Assembly (NCBI GenBank): GCA_918797485.1
Contig: CAKKNE010000005.1
Span: 2,480,001-2,544,000, forward strand
DNA from: Pelagomonas calceolata
Lineage: Eukaryota; Sar; Pelagophyceae; Pelagomonadales; Pelagomonadaceae
Direction: 5' to 3'
DNA: 64,000 bases
The position numbers and the translations under genes are program-made. A model generated the notes under the pieces. That model was not told the DNA's origin, made no database searches, and saw only the letters and a list, made by a program, of their open reading frames with translations. Every line of letters starts with the position of its first letter. Position 1 is the stretch's first letter. Shown piece after piece: positions 29,060-37,717 of this stretch.

Positions 29060-30386
29060 TTAGCTCCTCGGCGGCCACTCGTCCACCAGCACGCACCCCC
29101 GCTGGACGACGACGCCGCGGCGCCGGCACGCCGCGAGCACGGCCTCCCCGTCCGCGCCCGGCTGCGCGAAGATGAAGCGGACGCCCCGGTCGGCCAGCAC
29201 GTCCACCTCGCGCGCCCCGATGCGGGGCGACACGCACAGGTCGACGGCGTCGAGGGCGCCGCGCACGTCGGCGACCGTCGTGAGGCCGTCCTTGACGTAC
29301 GGCGAAACGCCCGCGCAGGACGCCGCCTCAGCCGAGACCCTCGCGAGGACGCGACTCGCGGGCTTGGCGGCGTTGAAGACGTCGCCGACGACGGCCCACC
29401 TACCGCGCGCCACGGCCGGCCGCCCCAGCACGGGCCCGAGTCGGGGGTAGACCAGCGGATAGCGTTCAGCAAACGCGCGCCGCGCCTCGACGACGTCGCG
29501 CAGCTGCGCCGCCAGCGTCGTCGTCGAAAGCCCCATGATGCTGTCGACGCCGCCCTCCACGCCGCGCACCTGTGTGGAAATCAAATTTCGGGCGCCCCAC
29601 GCCATCGACGCGACTTTGTCCTTGTGACTGCATCTGCTCAATGGTGTGGAGATTCTACGCCATTGACGCGTCCCCGTGAGTGCGTCTGCTCAATGGTGTG
29701 GAGATTTGAACCTAACTCACTGGTTCGGTTTCCACGCAGCCGCGCACGTGGGGCTGCAGGAGCGGGTGCTCGACCATGAGCCCGCCGGCGCACTGCAACA
29801 CCACGGGACCGTCGTCCGACGCCAGGATGTCGTCGACGAGCGTCGGGGGGAACTCGCCGAAGGCCACCGTCGCCTCGTGCACGTCGACGCGGCGCGTGCC
29901 GTGGAGGATGTCGTGCGTGATGACGCACCCCACGGTGCTGCAGCTACTACCTGAATAGCTCCGGGCGAAGCGCCGCGCCTCATCCAAATCCGCCGGCTTC
30001 TCGCGCACCCGCCCCTCGAACGTCACGACCTGGTCGCCGCAGACGAGCACGGCGTCGTCGTCGCCCTCGGTCGCGAAGTGCCGCTCGAGCAGCGCGTCGC
30101 ACTTGGCTCCGGCGATCGCGCGCACGAGGGTCCCGGGGTCGCCGGCGCGGTCGCCGATCGCGTCCTCGTCGACGTCCGCGACGCGCGTCTCGAAGCCCGC
30201 GCCGCCCATGGCCTCGAGCAGCGCGCGGCGCGACGCGGACTTCGAGCCCACGATTATGCGCGGCGTGTCCGCTGGCATGGGTGCGGCGCATTTGCGCGCC
30301 GCGTCCAGCGTGATCTCCGGCGGCGGCGCGAGCGCGCCGGCGCTGCGCGTCGAGAGAGCAGCCATCAGTGCGAGGCGCCGGCGCAT
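29060..30386 (-). CDS. Maf-type nucleotide pyrophosphatase fused to a CoA-binding domain
   Basis: Exons 30386-29748 and 29569-29060 (phase 0) give 382 residues. After a possible targeting leader (MRRRLALMAALSTRSAGALAP), the Maf/HAM1-like domain shows IIVGSKSASRRALLEAMG, VLVCGDQVVTFEGRVREKP, and CAGGLMVEHPLLQPHV. It continues across the intron as RGVEGGVDSIMGLS, the conserved Maf end. Maf proteins hydrolyse modified or canonical NTPs. The C-terminal 120 residues match the CoA-binding-2 family: VVGDVFNAAKPASRV, VDLCVSPRIGA, FIFAQPGADGE and RGCVLVDEW. Removing the intron restores the uninterrupted Maf motif, which strongly supports the splice sites. Confidence 0.88.
29562..29747 (-). mobile_element. 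Introner DNA transposon with 8-bp target duplication, acting as an intron
   Basis: The element spans 29570-29739. Its minus-strand ends are CTGCGTGGAAACC and GATTTCCACACAG, imperfect terminal inverted repeats. It is flanked by exact 8-bp copies of GTGCGCGG (29740-29747 and 29562-29569). The intron uses GT from the upstream duplication as donor and AG from the element's own end as acceptor, so splicing removes one duplication plus the element. Inside are two tandem units starting ATCTCCACACCATTGAGCAG. The element is short and non-autonomous, with no transposase. Confidence 0.9.
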
Positions 30387-30732
30387 GAATCGATGGCCGT
30401 GCCCGCTGCTTAATAGAGGCACGCAGATGCACACAACTGCACACGGAGACCGCGAGCAGAGGTGATGCTGTGGCCGGCGTGAGTCTAGGGCTAGAAGGCG
30501 ACAGCGATGGATTTGCTGGCGTATTAAGCGAATCAATGCGGGACTGCGAGGTCTTACCTTGCCTCCCAGCCTGCAAACTCAGTCTCCGCGGCAGCAGCGC
30601 TAGCTAGCGGCTGTAAGACACTAGCATTTGCAAAAACCGCACGCTGTAGCGTCGCTTGCGGGGAAGTCGTGTGGCAACTCGATCGGTCCGGACGTACGAG
30701 ACAGGACCTCTTAGGACGGGGAGCATAGGAGC
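30387..30732. other. Intergenic region
   Basis: This spacer is upstream of the Maf fusion and downstream of the plastid PDZ gene. Its one recognisable feature is the palindromic element at 30603-30625. Confidence 0.55.
30603..30625 (+). promoter_or_regulatory. Palindromic upstream element, copy 6
   Basis: The arms GCTAGCGGCTG and AGACACTAGC match copy 3 closely. It lies 217 bp upstream of the Maf fusion but in the opposite orientation to most other copies. Confidence 0.65.
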
Positions 30733-31317
30733 CTAGAAGATCCCGAACCAGCCCTTGGCCGCCTCCTTGCGCTCGGCCTTGACCTCGGCCTCGAGGACCT
30801 CGCGCTTCGTCTGCGCGTCGACGATGCGCTGCTGCTGGACCTTCTTCTGCTGGCCGAACATGTCCGCCAAGAAATTTTTTTGTTCGGCTTTGGATTGGAG
30901 CACGAGACTGCACGTCGGGCCCGCCCGGACCTCGATCGCGCGCATGACCCGATCGAGACCCGCGCCCCGCGTCGACCACATCTGGTTCCCGAAGGTCGCC
31001 GAGCACATCTGGATCGTGTCGCCCACTTTAACGTTGCCCACCGCTTCCGCATTACCGCCGGGCGTCACCTCCTTGACGTAGACGTCGCCGCCGGGCCGCG
31101 CGTCCAAGACGAGACCGAGCGGTTTCCGGATCGTGACCTTGCGCTCGCCCGCGCCGGCGTCGCGCGCGGCCCGCTCAAAGTCCGTGAGCCGGTTCTCCTG
31201 CTCGCCGTTGAAATTCGTGTTCGGCTGCCAGCTGTGTAGGGCTGTCCTTGGTTGGGTCGCGGTCGGCGGCACGAGGGCCAGCGCACCCGGCAGGGCCAGG
31301 GCGAGGAGGACACGCAT
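30733..31317 (-). CDS. PDZ-like protein with plastid-type leader
   Basis: This 194-residue protein was started at MRVLLALALPGALALVPP, a signal peptide followed by Ser/Thr/Gln-rich sequence. Residues 75-150 form a PDZ-like fold: KPLGLVLDARPGGDVYVKEV, TPGGNAEAVGNVKVGDTI and CSLVLQSK. A charged C-terminal helix follows (QKKVQQQRIVDAQTKREVLEAEV), ending in GWFGIF. Such small lumenal or stromal PDZ proteins are common in diatoms and relatives, usually uncharacterised. A longer in-frame Met upstream lacks targeting character. The gene is intronless. Confidence 0.7.
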   Translation of the reverse strand: MRVLLALALPGALALVPPTATQPRTALHSWQPNTNFNGEQENRLTDFERAARDAGAGERKVTIRKPLGLVLDARPGGDVYVKEVTPGGNAEAVGNVKVGDTIQMCSATFGNQMWSTRGAGLDRVMRAIEVRAGPTCSLVLQSKAEQKNFLADMFGQQKKVQQQRIVDAQTKREVLEAEVKAERKEAAKGWFGIF

Positions 31318-31501
31318 TTTTGTGCTTGGCTTTATGTGCTTGCAAAGCGCTTGGCTTCGCGGCAGGAGCGACGAGCGATGCGGTTGAACCAAGTTATGTG
31401 CAGAGCGTTCACCCTGGTCACGTTCACTCAGTCTCAGCTGTAGGAGGATGGTCGTGAAGGGGCTCGTGCGGTGGCTTGGCTCTGCATCAGAGCTTGACAT
31501 G

Positions 31502-31523
31502 GCTAGTGTCTAAGCTACGCTAG
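31502..31523 (-). promoter_or_regulatory. Palindromic upstream element, copy 7
   Basis: The arms GCTAGTGTCTA and TACGCTAG lie 185 bp upstream of the plastid PDZ gene, in the gene's direction. Confidence 0.6.
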
Positions 31524-31612
31524 AATAACCAAGCGTCGCTACCCGAGTGGTCTGTCGCAATTTCACAAACACGTCACCTTACTCTCACTCACTCGCCACC
31601 AGTCCCCGAGGG

Positions 31613-31966
31613 TCACTCGTGCACGCCGTACGCGTCGCCGCCGGGCCGGTACGCCTCGGGCACGCGGTACGCGGCCGGCTGCGGGCGCGCGCGCTCGTGC
31701 CACGCCAGGCACTTGCGGTACGCGGCGAGCGGCGCCGCGCAATCCGCGAGGCCTCGCGCGCCGGCGGCGGCGTCCTGCGTCGCGCGAAAAGCGTGACGCG
31801 TTCACACGCCTTATGTTTTTGGACGCTGCGACCGCACTGCGACGTCCTTTTGCATGCCTGCTGCCGTAAAACAGTCAAAGAACTTCTGCGAGGGCTTCTC
31901 GCAGCCCTTGGGGGCCAGGGGGAAGCCGTCTGGCAGCGTCAGCTCCGCATCGCTGCTCGAAGCCAT
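31613..31966 (-). CDS. Small twin-CX9C (CHCH-type) protein, two exons
   Basis: Exons 31966-31844 and 31774-31613 join in phase 0 to give 94 residues. It has two Cys-x9-Cys pairs: CEKPSQKFFDC in exon 1 and CAAPLAAYRKC in exon 2. This is the twin-CX9C signature of proteins imported into the mitochondrial intermembrane space by Mia40. Aromatic residues sit between the cysteines as usual. The family member is not identified; assembly factors for respiratory complexes are the commonest. The 69-bp intron has a GTCGCA donor and GACGCAG acceptor. Each exon alone is short, so the gene is easily missed. Confidence 0.7.
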
Positions 31967-32425
31967 CTAAATCAATCGAGCGCTTGTGGATGGCAGTATG
32001 ACGACGTAAGCACAGATAGATGCACAGTCACACCACTAGCTCAGTACAGAGAGCAGCTCTCTGCCTCAGCCGCAGCTGGCGCGGGTGCTAAATCACCTTT
32101 GCTTGGAGCAGGTGTGCATTCCCTCCCAGGCATCTTGTTTAGCAGGAGCCCTCTTCTTCGGCGCTAGGTCGGCTCGCGGCTGAAGCTAAGTTCGAGACTC
32201 AAAGTTCGCACTCGACGTGTCTCTCCGTGGCTGCGCAGTGACAGCGCGCATGCTGGGCAGCCGAAAAGCGAGATAATTCGTCGCGCCAGTCGCCACAGAC
32301 AGCAGCCCAGGGTTTCACGTGTAACCGGAAGACACTCTCTGTGGCAGACCCCAGCCACAACCGGCAGCACCCACACCACCTTTCTCTGGCAGAGCCAGCT
32401 AACCGGTAGCACCCGCCTCAAGAAT
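31967..32425. other. Divergent intergenic region
   Basis: This spacer lies between the CX9C gene and a doubtful small plus-strand gene. It contains a lone CCACTAGC half-site near 32033 and the inverted pair AGAGAGCAGCTCTCT at 32050-32064. I see no gene in it. Confidence 0.5.
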
Positions 32426-32731
32426 ATGGCCGCCTGCGAGCAGCCCTGCCTCGCCTGGAGCCTCATCTGCGCGCCGCCGCCCGAGAGCCCGCGGCAGCGG
32501 CGGCGCCGCGACGACGACGACGCCCGCCAGGCGGCGCAGGTCGCCCAGGCGCGGCGGTCCGCGAACGCGCGTCAGTGCGCGCCCTTCGCGCGCGACGCGG
32601 CCTTCGAGGCCTTCGACGCCCAGGCGCGGTTCGCGGCGACCACGCCCGCGACGCCGCCGTCGCTGCGGCCCCTCGACGCGTCGCCGTCGCCGTCGACGAG
32701 CCCGCCGCCGGTCGGCCGTCGACGAGAATAA
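32426..32731 (+). CDS. Small hypothetical protein
   Basis: The 101-residue frame begins MAACEQPCLAWSL and continues as Arg/Ala/Pro-rich, low-complexity sequence. Support is only the clean start after a non-coding spacer, an open frame, and the fact that it ends 7 bp before the convergent LRR gene, a spacing typical here. No domain is recognised. It could be a chance frame in GC-rich DNA or the last exon of something larger. Confidence 0.4.
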   Translation: MAACEQPCLAWSLICAPPPESPRQRRRRDDDDARQAAQVAQARRSANARQCAPFARDAAFEAFDAQARFAATTPATPPSLRPLDASPSPSTSPPPVGRRRE

Positions 32732-32738
32732 TTAAACT

Positions 32739-34389
32739 CTATTTGTTAAGGAGGTCCTCGCGCCGCCGCGCGGCGTCCTTGGCGGACATGGGCCGGACCT
32801 CGGCGTCGCGCGGCCGCGCCCACGTCGTCACCTCGGTGACGTGGTTGAAGTAGTAGACGTGCTTGTGGTTCGGATCCCAGCCCTCGATCCAGTCCGGCCC
32901 GTCCTCGGAGTACTCGCTGCCCGACTCGTCCGACGACTCCTCCTCGCTCGATTCCGACGCGGGCGTTTGCGGTTTGCGGGGCAGCGTGTCGACGGCGCCC
33001 TTGGCGATGAGGCGGTCGCGGAGCGACTGGGCGGCCGCCGGCGCGGGCGCGGGCGCGGCGAAGGCGCTCGCCGCGAAGGGGTCCGCGAAGGTCGACGCGG
33101 CGGCGGCGAAGGGGTCCGCCGCGCCGAAGGACGACGCGGTCGCGGCGAAGGGGTCCGCGGCGGCCGGCGGCGTCGGCGCGCCGAACGCGGATGACGCGGC
33201 CGGCGGCGTCGGCGCGCCGAAGGCCGACGCGGCCGGGTCCACCGGCGCGCCGAAGGCCGACGCCGCGGACGAGAACGGGTCCGCCGCCGCGGGCGCGGGC
33301 GCGGGCGCGCGCGCCGCGGGGGCCGCGGGCGCGCCGAAGGCCGACGCGCCGAAGGCCGACGCCGCGAAGGCCGACGCCGGCGTCGCGTCGCGCGGCAGCA
33401 GCGAGGGCGGCGCGGGCGCCGGCGCCGGCCGCGCGCCGCTCGCGTCGCCGCGGCGGCGCGCCGCGGCGGCGGCGGGCGCCGCCCAGGCCCGCCGCGGCGC
33501 GGCGGGCGGCGCCTTCGTCGTCGAGAGCGCGTTGCGCACGTGCGAGGGCACGGCGTGGCCGTGGCGCCGGTCGGCGCAGAGCGGGTTGCGGCCGACCTTG
33601 ACCTTCGCGAGCTTTTTCAGCGGCGCGAGGTGCTTCAACCTGCGTGGACACAACGTCGCGTCGACGGCGTAGAAGCTCCGCGCCGTCGAGCAGGCGCGAT
33701 TTCGACACCGACACAAACTGGTCCGCCGCGAGGCGGTTGCCCCGCAGATCGAGCTCCTCGAGGTTCGGCGCCTTGGCGATGTCGGGAGCGACGAAGCGCA
33801 CGACGTTGTGCGCCACGACCAGCCGCTTGAGGCACGGCGCGCCCGCCGCGCCCAGACTGAGTTTTTGCACGCGGTTGAAGGCCGCGAGCAGCACCTCGAG
33901 GCGCGGCGGGAAGCCCCCCTTCACACCAGCCGCGCGCGCGCCCGGGTGAGCGGCGAGCACCTTCGCGTGGTCGCCTGGTATGGTAACGGCGCCCGTCGGG
34001 CCGAGGCGCTCGAGCTCATTTCTGGAGACGTCGAGCTTGACCAGCGCGATGAGTGGCGCGAGCGTCCGCGCGTCGAGGTGCTGCAGGCGGTTGTTTCTCA
34101 GCACAAGGGTGTGGATGGTCCGTGTTGCGAGGGTCCTTTCCACGGCCGCTGGTACCGTGAATACTTTCAGTTCTTTGCCCCGCAGGTCGAGCACGCCGTC
34201 CTCGCAAACGTCGTTTTCCTCCGTTACTGTGTGGGCGTGCGCGCTTTCCAGTTCCGCGTAGAGGCGCTCGGCGCGCTCGCAGCGCTGCTGCTGTTGTGTA
34301 GAGAGGAGCCGCGTGTCCCGCTCGATCTCGTCTCGCTTTCTTGCGCAGAGCCGCTCCCAGGCGTGCTCGTCTCGATCTGGGCGGACCAT
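32739..34389 (-). CDS. LRR / DPF-repeat / WW-domain protein, two exons
   Basis: Exons 34389-33713 and 33639-32739 join in phase 2 across a 73-bp intron (GTCGGT donor, CCACGCAG acceptor) to give 525 residues. The N-terminal helical region leads into leucine-rich repeats (LVLRNNRLQHLDARTLAPL, LVKLDVSRNELERL, LEELDLRGNRL). The splice gives ADQFV followed by LKHLAPLKKLAKVKVG, a good LRR end. The middle is Ala/Pro-rich with many SAFG units and several DPF triplets. The C-terminus has a WW domain with GWDPNHKHVYYFNHVTEVTTW. DPF triplets bind the AP-2 appendage in endocytic adaptors, so a trafficking role is suggested but unproven. Confidence 0.78.
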
Positions 34390-34814
34390 CGTTTGCCTTC
34401 GTTTTGCAGGGAAGCCGCAGGGGGCAGCCGCGACGACGGCGTCCGGTGGAGGTGCGTGCCCTGTGGCCGCTTGGCTTATGCGTGCGTCGTCCGAACGCCA
34501 ATATTTGTAGGCGCGCCGGTTGCTCGAGCCCCGGCGCCCGAACGGTTTGTTGGAGCTAGTATGTCACTATACGCTAGGATCGGCGCCGAGACCTTTCACG
34601 GGGCATATTGATCCTATTATCACTCTTCAGCGGCTGAGAGTCTATAGAAGTGCCGCAAACAGCGAGCGCTGGCCGCAGAAGCGAGCGCTAGGCCGCAGAA
34701 TCGAGAATCCACTGGTTGAGAAGGACACCCAGCTTGCGTGTGCTCCTTAACACCTGCCAAACCAAACGCACGCCGCCGGCCGTAGACAGCAGCGCCGGCC
34801 GGCCGCCCAGCACC
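34390..34814. other. Divergent intergenic region
   Basis: The 425-bp spacer lies between the LRR/WW gene and CENP-S. It contains the palindromic element at 34555-34577 and a short direct repeat, AGCGAGCGCT/AAGCGAGCGCTAGGCCGCAG, near 34660-34700. I see no gene in it. Confidence 0.55.
34555..34577 (-). promoter_or_regulatory. Palindromic upstream element, copy 8 (diverged core)
   Basis: The arms GCTAG and CGCTAGG surround TATGTCACTATA. It lies 166 bp upstream of the LRR/WW gene and 238 bp upstream of CENP-S. Confidence 0.5.
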
Positions 34815-35183
34815 ATGTTCGACGGCGAGGACGGCGACCAGGACGACGCGCTGCGCTCCGCGCTGCGCCACGCCGTCGGGACGATCTGCGACGCGGGCAA
34901 GGGGCGCCACGGCCTCGAGGCGGACCCGGAGTTCGTCTCGACGCTGGCTTATGTGGTCGAGAAGTACGCGAAGCGCCTCGCGACGGACCTTCCCGCCTTC
35001 GCGAAGCACGGGAAGCGGTCCGTGGCGGGCGCCGAGGACGTGCTGCTCGTGGCGCGCGACAACCCGGACCTGTTGCGGCGGCTGACGGAGTTCGTCGACT
35101 TCCACGACCACCGCGGCAAGCCGGCGGGGCGCAAGAAGAAGAAGGATATCGATCCGGCGGACGCCATGCCGGGGCTGCGGTAA
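34815..35183 (+). CDS. CENPS: CENP-S / MHF1 histone-fold protein
   Basis: This 122-residue single histone-fold protein has the CENP-S/MHF1 order: LRSALRHAVGTICDAG, then a helix VSTLAYVVEKYAKRLATDL, then PAFAKHGKRSVAGAEDVLLVAR, which matches the family FAKHAKR signature. A Lys-rich tail follows. CENP-S pairs with CENP-X at kinetochores and with FANCM in DNA crosslink repair. Its length is usual for the family. The start was taken at MFDGEDGDQDD, because the longer in-frame leader from 34716 is not histone-like. Confidence 0.9.
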   Translation: MFDGEDGDQDDALRSALRHAVGTICDAGKGRHGLEADPEFVSTLAYVVEKYAKRLATDLPAFAKHGKRSVAGAEDVLLVARDNPDLLRRLTEFVDFHDHRGKPAGRKKKKDIDPADAMPGLR

Positions 35184-35256
35184 GGAGCGTGTGTGTGTGT
35201 GCATCGCTTTTGTCGGACTCCTCTCGCGTCGATGGCGTAGAGGTTTTGCGCAAGAA

Positions 35257-35280
35257 GCTAGCGGCCCGTAAGGCACTAGC
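35257..35280 (+). promoter_or_regulatory. Palindromic upstream element, copy 9
   Basis: The arms GCTAGCGGC and GGCACTAGC surround CCGTAA. It lies 134 bp upstream of the glycosyltransferase-like gene. Just before it, GCGTCGATGGCGTAGA resembles a block inside the Maf introner. Confidence 0.65.
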
Positions 35281-35413
35281 AGCGAGCATGTGCAATTTTG
35301 CTGCTGCGGCATGTCCACGGCCCTAAGGGTGGGCGGTGTTGCCGCCTTGGCGCTCGTTCCGGTGGCTGTAGTGCTGACGGTGTGGCTTCTGAGAGTCTGA
35401 GGCAGCCCCACCG

Positions 35414-36589
35414 ATGAGGTGCTGGCTTGGGCTGCTAGCAGCAGCCAACGCGAGCCTGTTCCAATACTTCCGGAGGCACAGGGAGCCCGTCAAAGACGCC
35501 ATCCCCGCGGCGATCGCCTCAACGACTGTCCGCGCGAACGCGAGCGGCCACTTCCCGTTCGACTGGAAACGGCTCACGCTCTGCGAGGTCCTGCGGAAGC
35601 GGGGAAGGCAGCAAAAGACGCCGGGCGGCCACGCGCTGCTCGTCTACGCGACCGACCAAAGGTACCTGGACGGCGTGCAGACGAAGGCGCACCGTGCTCT
35701 TAGTTTACGCTATGCCTTCAGCAAGAAGCTCCGCTACTGCACAAAAAAAAAGCTGCGCCTCTTCGCGCTGCTGGGCCGCTTTAACGAGGAGAAGACCTGC
35801 CCGTTGTCCCAAAACTTCTGCCACCAGATGTTAAGGGTGGCCGGCCTCGCGGCGTTGCTGGATCGACGGGGACCAGAGGGCCAGAAATTCGAGAGCGTGA
35901 CCTACGCCGACCTGGACACCGTACCTGTAGATTTCACAGTGACACCGGCGCACTACCTCGCCATGGCGTCGTCCGCGGACTTGATCGGCAGCGCGAACGC
36001 CGCGGGCATGCCGATCCTGATGAACTCCGGTTTGCTCATCGTGCGGAACACGGCCTGGAGCCGCTCGGTCCTACTGGAGGCCTGGTGGCGGCGCCGCGCG
36101 CAGACGCCCGACCAGCTGTCGCTCTGGGAGGCGCTCTTCGAGGGCTGGGGCGACGCGTACACCTTCGCGAACTACGCCGCGGGCCACCGCGAGGCGCTAC
36201 TAAGGCTCCTGCAGCAACGGTTGGGAGGCCCCTGTGCGGCGTCGGAAACGTGCCAAAACATCTTGGAACGGACGGGCTGCCTCGCGGCGCCCCTGCAAGT
36301 GGGTCGGGTGCTGCTGCTGCCGGCGCGGTTTGCTATTGGTGCTTTACCGCCGCTCCAGGCGGACCACGTCCACGCGCGGCCCTGGTTCTGCCACAAGAAG
36401 TGCGGCCGTAGCACAAGGAGGCGCCTCGGCGGCCACTCCTGGGGCCGCCACGGCCGGCGCGCGAACGACACGTCCTTCGCGCGCTGCCGCGACGCCGCGG
36501 CGGGCTTCGTCTGCCGCTGCGCCGACGTCGTCGACACGCACTGCTCGGCCGTCGGCTCGGGCGACGGCGTCCTGTGTCCCCGTGAGTAG
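35414..36589 (+). CDS. Glycosyltransferase-like secretory protein
   Basis: This 391-residue protein has a hydrophobic N-terminus (MRCWLGLLAAANASLF), suggesting entry to the secretory route. The core carries YADLDTVPVDF, a DxD-type nucleotide-sugar site, then ILMNSGLLIVRNTAWSRSVL and the acidic DQLSLWEALF. This is the pattern of nucleotide-diphospho-sugar transferases of the GT34/GT77 kind. The C-terminus is Cys/Arg/His-rich (CHKKCGRS, CRDAAAGFVCRCADVV) and unassigned. Sugar donor and acceptor cannot be inferred. The gene is intronless. Confidence 0.65.
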   Translation: MRCWLGLLAAANASLFQYFRRHREPVKDAIPAAIASTTVRANASGHFPFDWKRLTLCEVLRKRGRQQKTPGGHALLVYATDQRYLDGVQTKAHRALSLRYAFSKKLRYCTKKKLRLFALLGRFNEEKTCPLSQNFCHQMLRVAGLAALLDRRGPEGQKFESVTYADLDTVPVDFTVTPAHYLAMASSADLIGSANAAGMPILMNSGLLIVRNTAWSRSVLLEAWWRRRAQTPDQLSLWEALFEGWGDAYTFANYAAGHREALLRLLQQRLGGPCAASETCQNILERTGCLAAPLQVGRVLLLPARFAIGALPPLQADHVHARPWFCHKKCGRSTRRRLGGHSWGRHGRRANDTSFARCRDAAAGFVCRCADVVDTHCSAVGSGDGVLCPRE

Positions 36590-36645
36590 TTTTTGTGATT
36601 TTTTCTCTCTCTGGTCTTTCTATAGAGCTACTACGATAGACCGCA

Positions 36646-36667
36646 GCTAGCGGTGTAAGACACTAGC
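36646..36667 (+). promoter_or_regulatory. Palindromic upstream element, copy 10
   Basis: The arms GCTAGCGG and AGACACTAGC surround TGTA. It lies 116 bp upstream of the CPBP protease gene and in its direction. Confidence 0.65.
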
Positions 36668-36782
36668 AATCAGGGAGCTTTTGCAGGGCACAAATCATAC
36701 GCGCCCTGTGCAATCGCTGCGTAAACGTCCTCATCATTCATTCCACCGGCACGTCGAGCTCGCAAGCTATAAATCGGCCACC

Positions 36783-37700
36783 ATGCGTCGCACCGCATTG
36801 ATCTCCCTAATAGCCGCCTGGCAGTGCGCCGCCCTCGCGCCGGCGAACCGCCCGCTCGCCGCCCCGGGCAAGCATGTGCACGCGCAGCGGGCGCCCGCGC
36901 GCGCCCTGCCGCCGCAGGCGGAGCCCGCGCCGGACCTCGAGGCCGCGGTGCCCGACGGGCTGCCCGCGACGCCGTCCTTTAAACTCGTGGCCTTCCTCTG
37001 GGCCAATACGTTGTTATTAGCACCGGTAGCTTTGGCGGGCGCGGCCATGGGCGCGAACGTGCTCGGGCCGAACTGGGCCTGGTCCGCGAAGGCCGCGCGC
37101 CAGGGCGTCCTCTTCGCGCTCCCGTGGATCGCGCTGTCCTTCGCGCCGCTGGACAAGTGGGTGCCGGCCATGGCTGATGTGACTGCTCATACCGAACTCC
37201 TCACGGCGACGGCCCTGGGCGTCGAGTTCGGCGGCTACCGGCGGTGGGGCCAGGTCGCCGGCGCGACGGCTCTGGTCTCGGCGTCGGCCGGAGCGCTCGA
37301 GGAAGCCGCCTTTAGAGGAGTGGCGCAGCGGGGCGTCGCCGCGGCCGTCGCGTGGCTGCTGCGCCTTGGCCGCGCGGCAACGGCCGGCCCCGTCGACCGC
37401 GTCGCGACGGCCGTGGCCGTCGGCGTCGTCGCGGGCGGCTTCGGCGCGCTGCACGACTACTGCCGGGGCTACGCGCTGCTGGCGGCGCTCGCGGGCGCGT
37501 ACTTTGGCGTCGTCTACGCGTGCACGGGGAACCTGCTCGTCGCGGCGGTGGCGCACGCGGCCGTCGACGCTGTGGCCTTCGTCACGTGCTACTGGTCGCT
37601 CTGCCGCCGGTCGGCGGCAGACAAGGCCAAGCTCGCCGCGCGGTCGTTCAAGGTCACGGACGCGCTCCGCGCGACGCGGGCGCGGCTCGAGGCGGCGTAA
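36783..37700 (+). CDS. CPBP (CAAX-type) intramembrane protease, probably plastidial
   Basis: This 305-residue protein starts MRRTALISLIAAWQCAALAP, a signal peptide with basic Pro/Ala-rich sequence after it, as in plastid presequences. Several membrane helices follow. The three CPBP/ABI active-site motifs are present: EEAAFR (EExxxR), FGALH (FxxxH) and HAAVD (HxxxD/N). Family members process prenylated proteins or act as plastid membrane proteases. The start was chosen to give the signal peptide; an in-frame Met lies 102 bp upstream. The gene is convergent with the PhyH gene 17 bp away. Confidence 0.82.
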   Translation: MRRTALISLIAAWQCAALAPANRPLAAPGKHVHAQRAPARALPPQAEPAPDLEAAVPDGLPATPSFKLVAFLWANTLLLAPVALAGAAMGANVLGPNWAWSAKAARQGVLFALPWIALSFAPLDKWVPAMADVTAHTELLTATALGVEFGGYRRWGQVAGATALVSASAGALEEAAFRGVAQRGVAAAVAWLLRLGRAATAGPVDRVATAVAVGVVAGGFGALHDYCRGYALLAALAGAYFGVVYACTGNLLVAAVAHAAVDAVAFVTCYWSLCRRSAADKAKLAARSFKVTDALRATRARLEAA

Positions 37701-37717
37701 TATTTTATCGACAACAT

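Noticed and set aside
32029-32044. CACCACTAGC half-site upstream of the CX9C gene
   Set aside because: No matching left arm within 15 bp, so not counted as a palindromic element copy.
33640-33712. LRR/WW intron as another introner because it ends TGTCCACGCAG
   Set aside because: No inverted match near the donor; similarity is limited to the acceptor.
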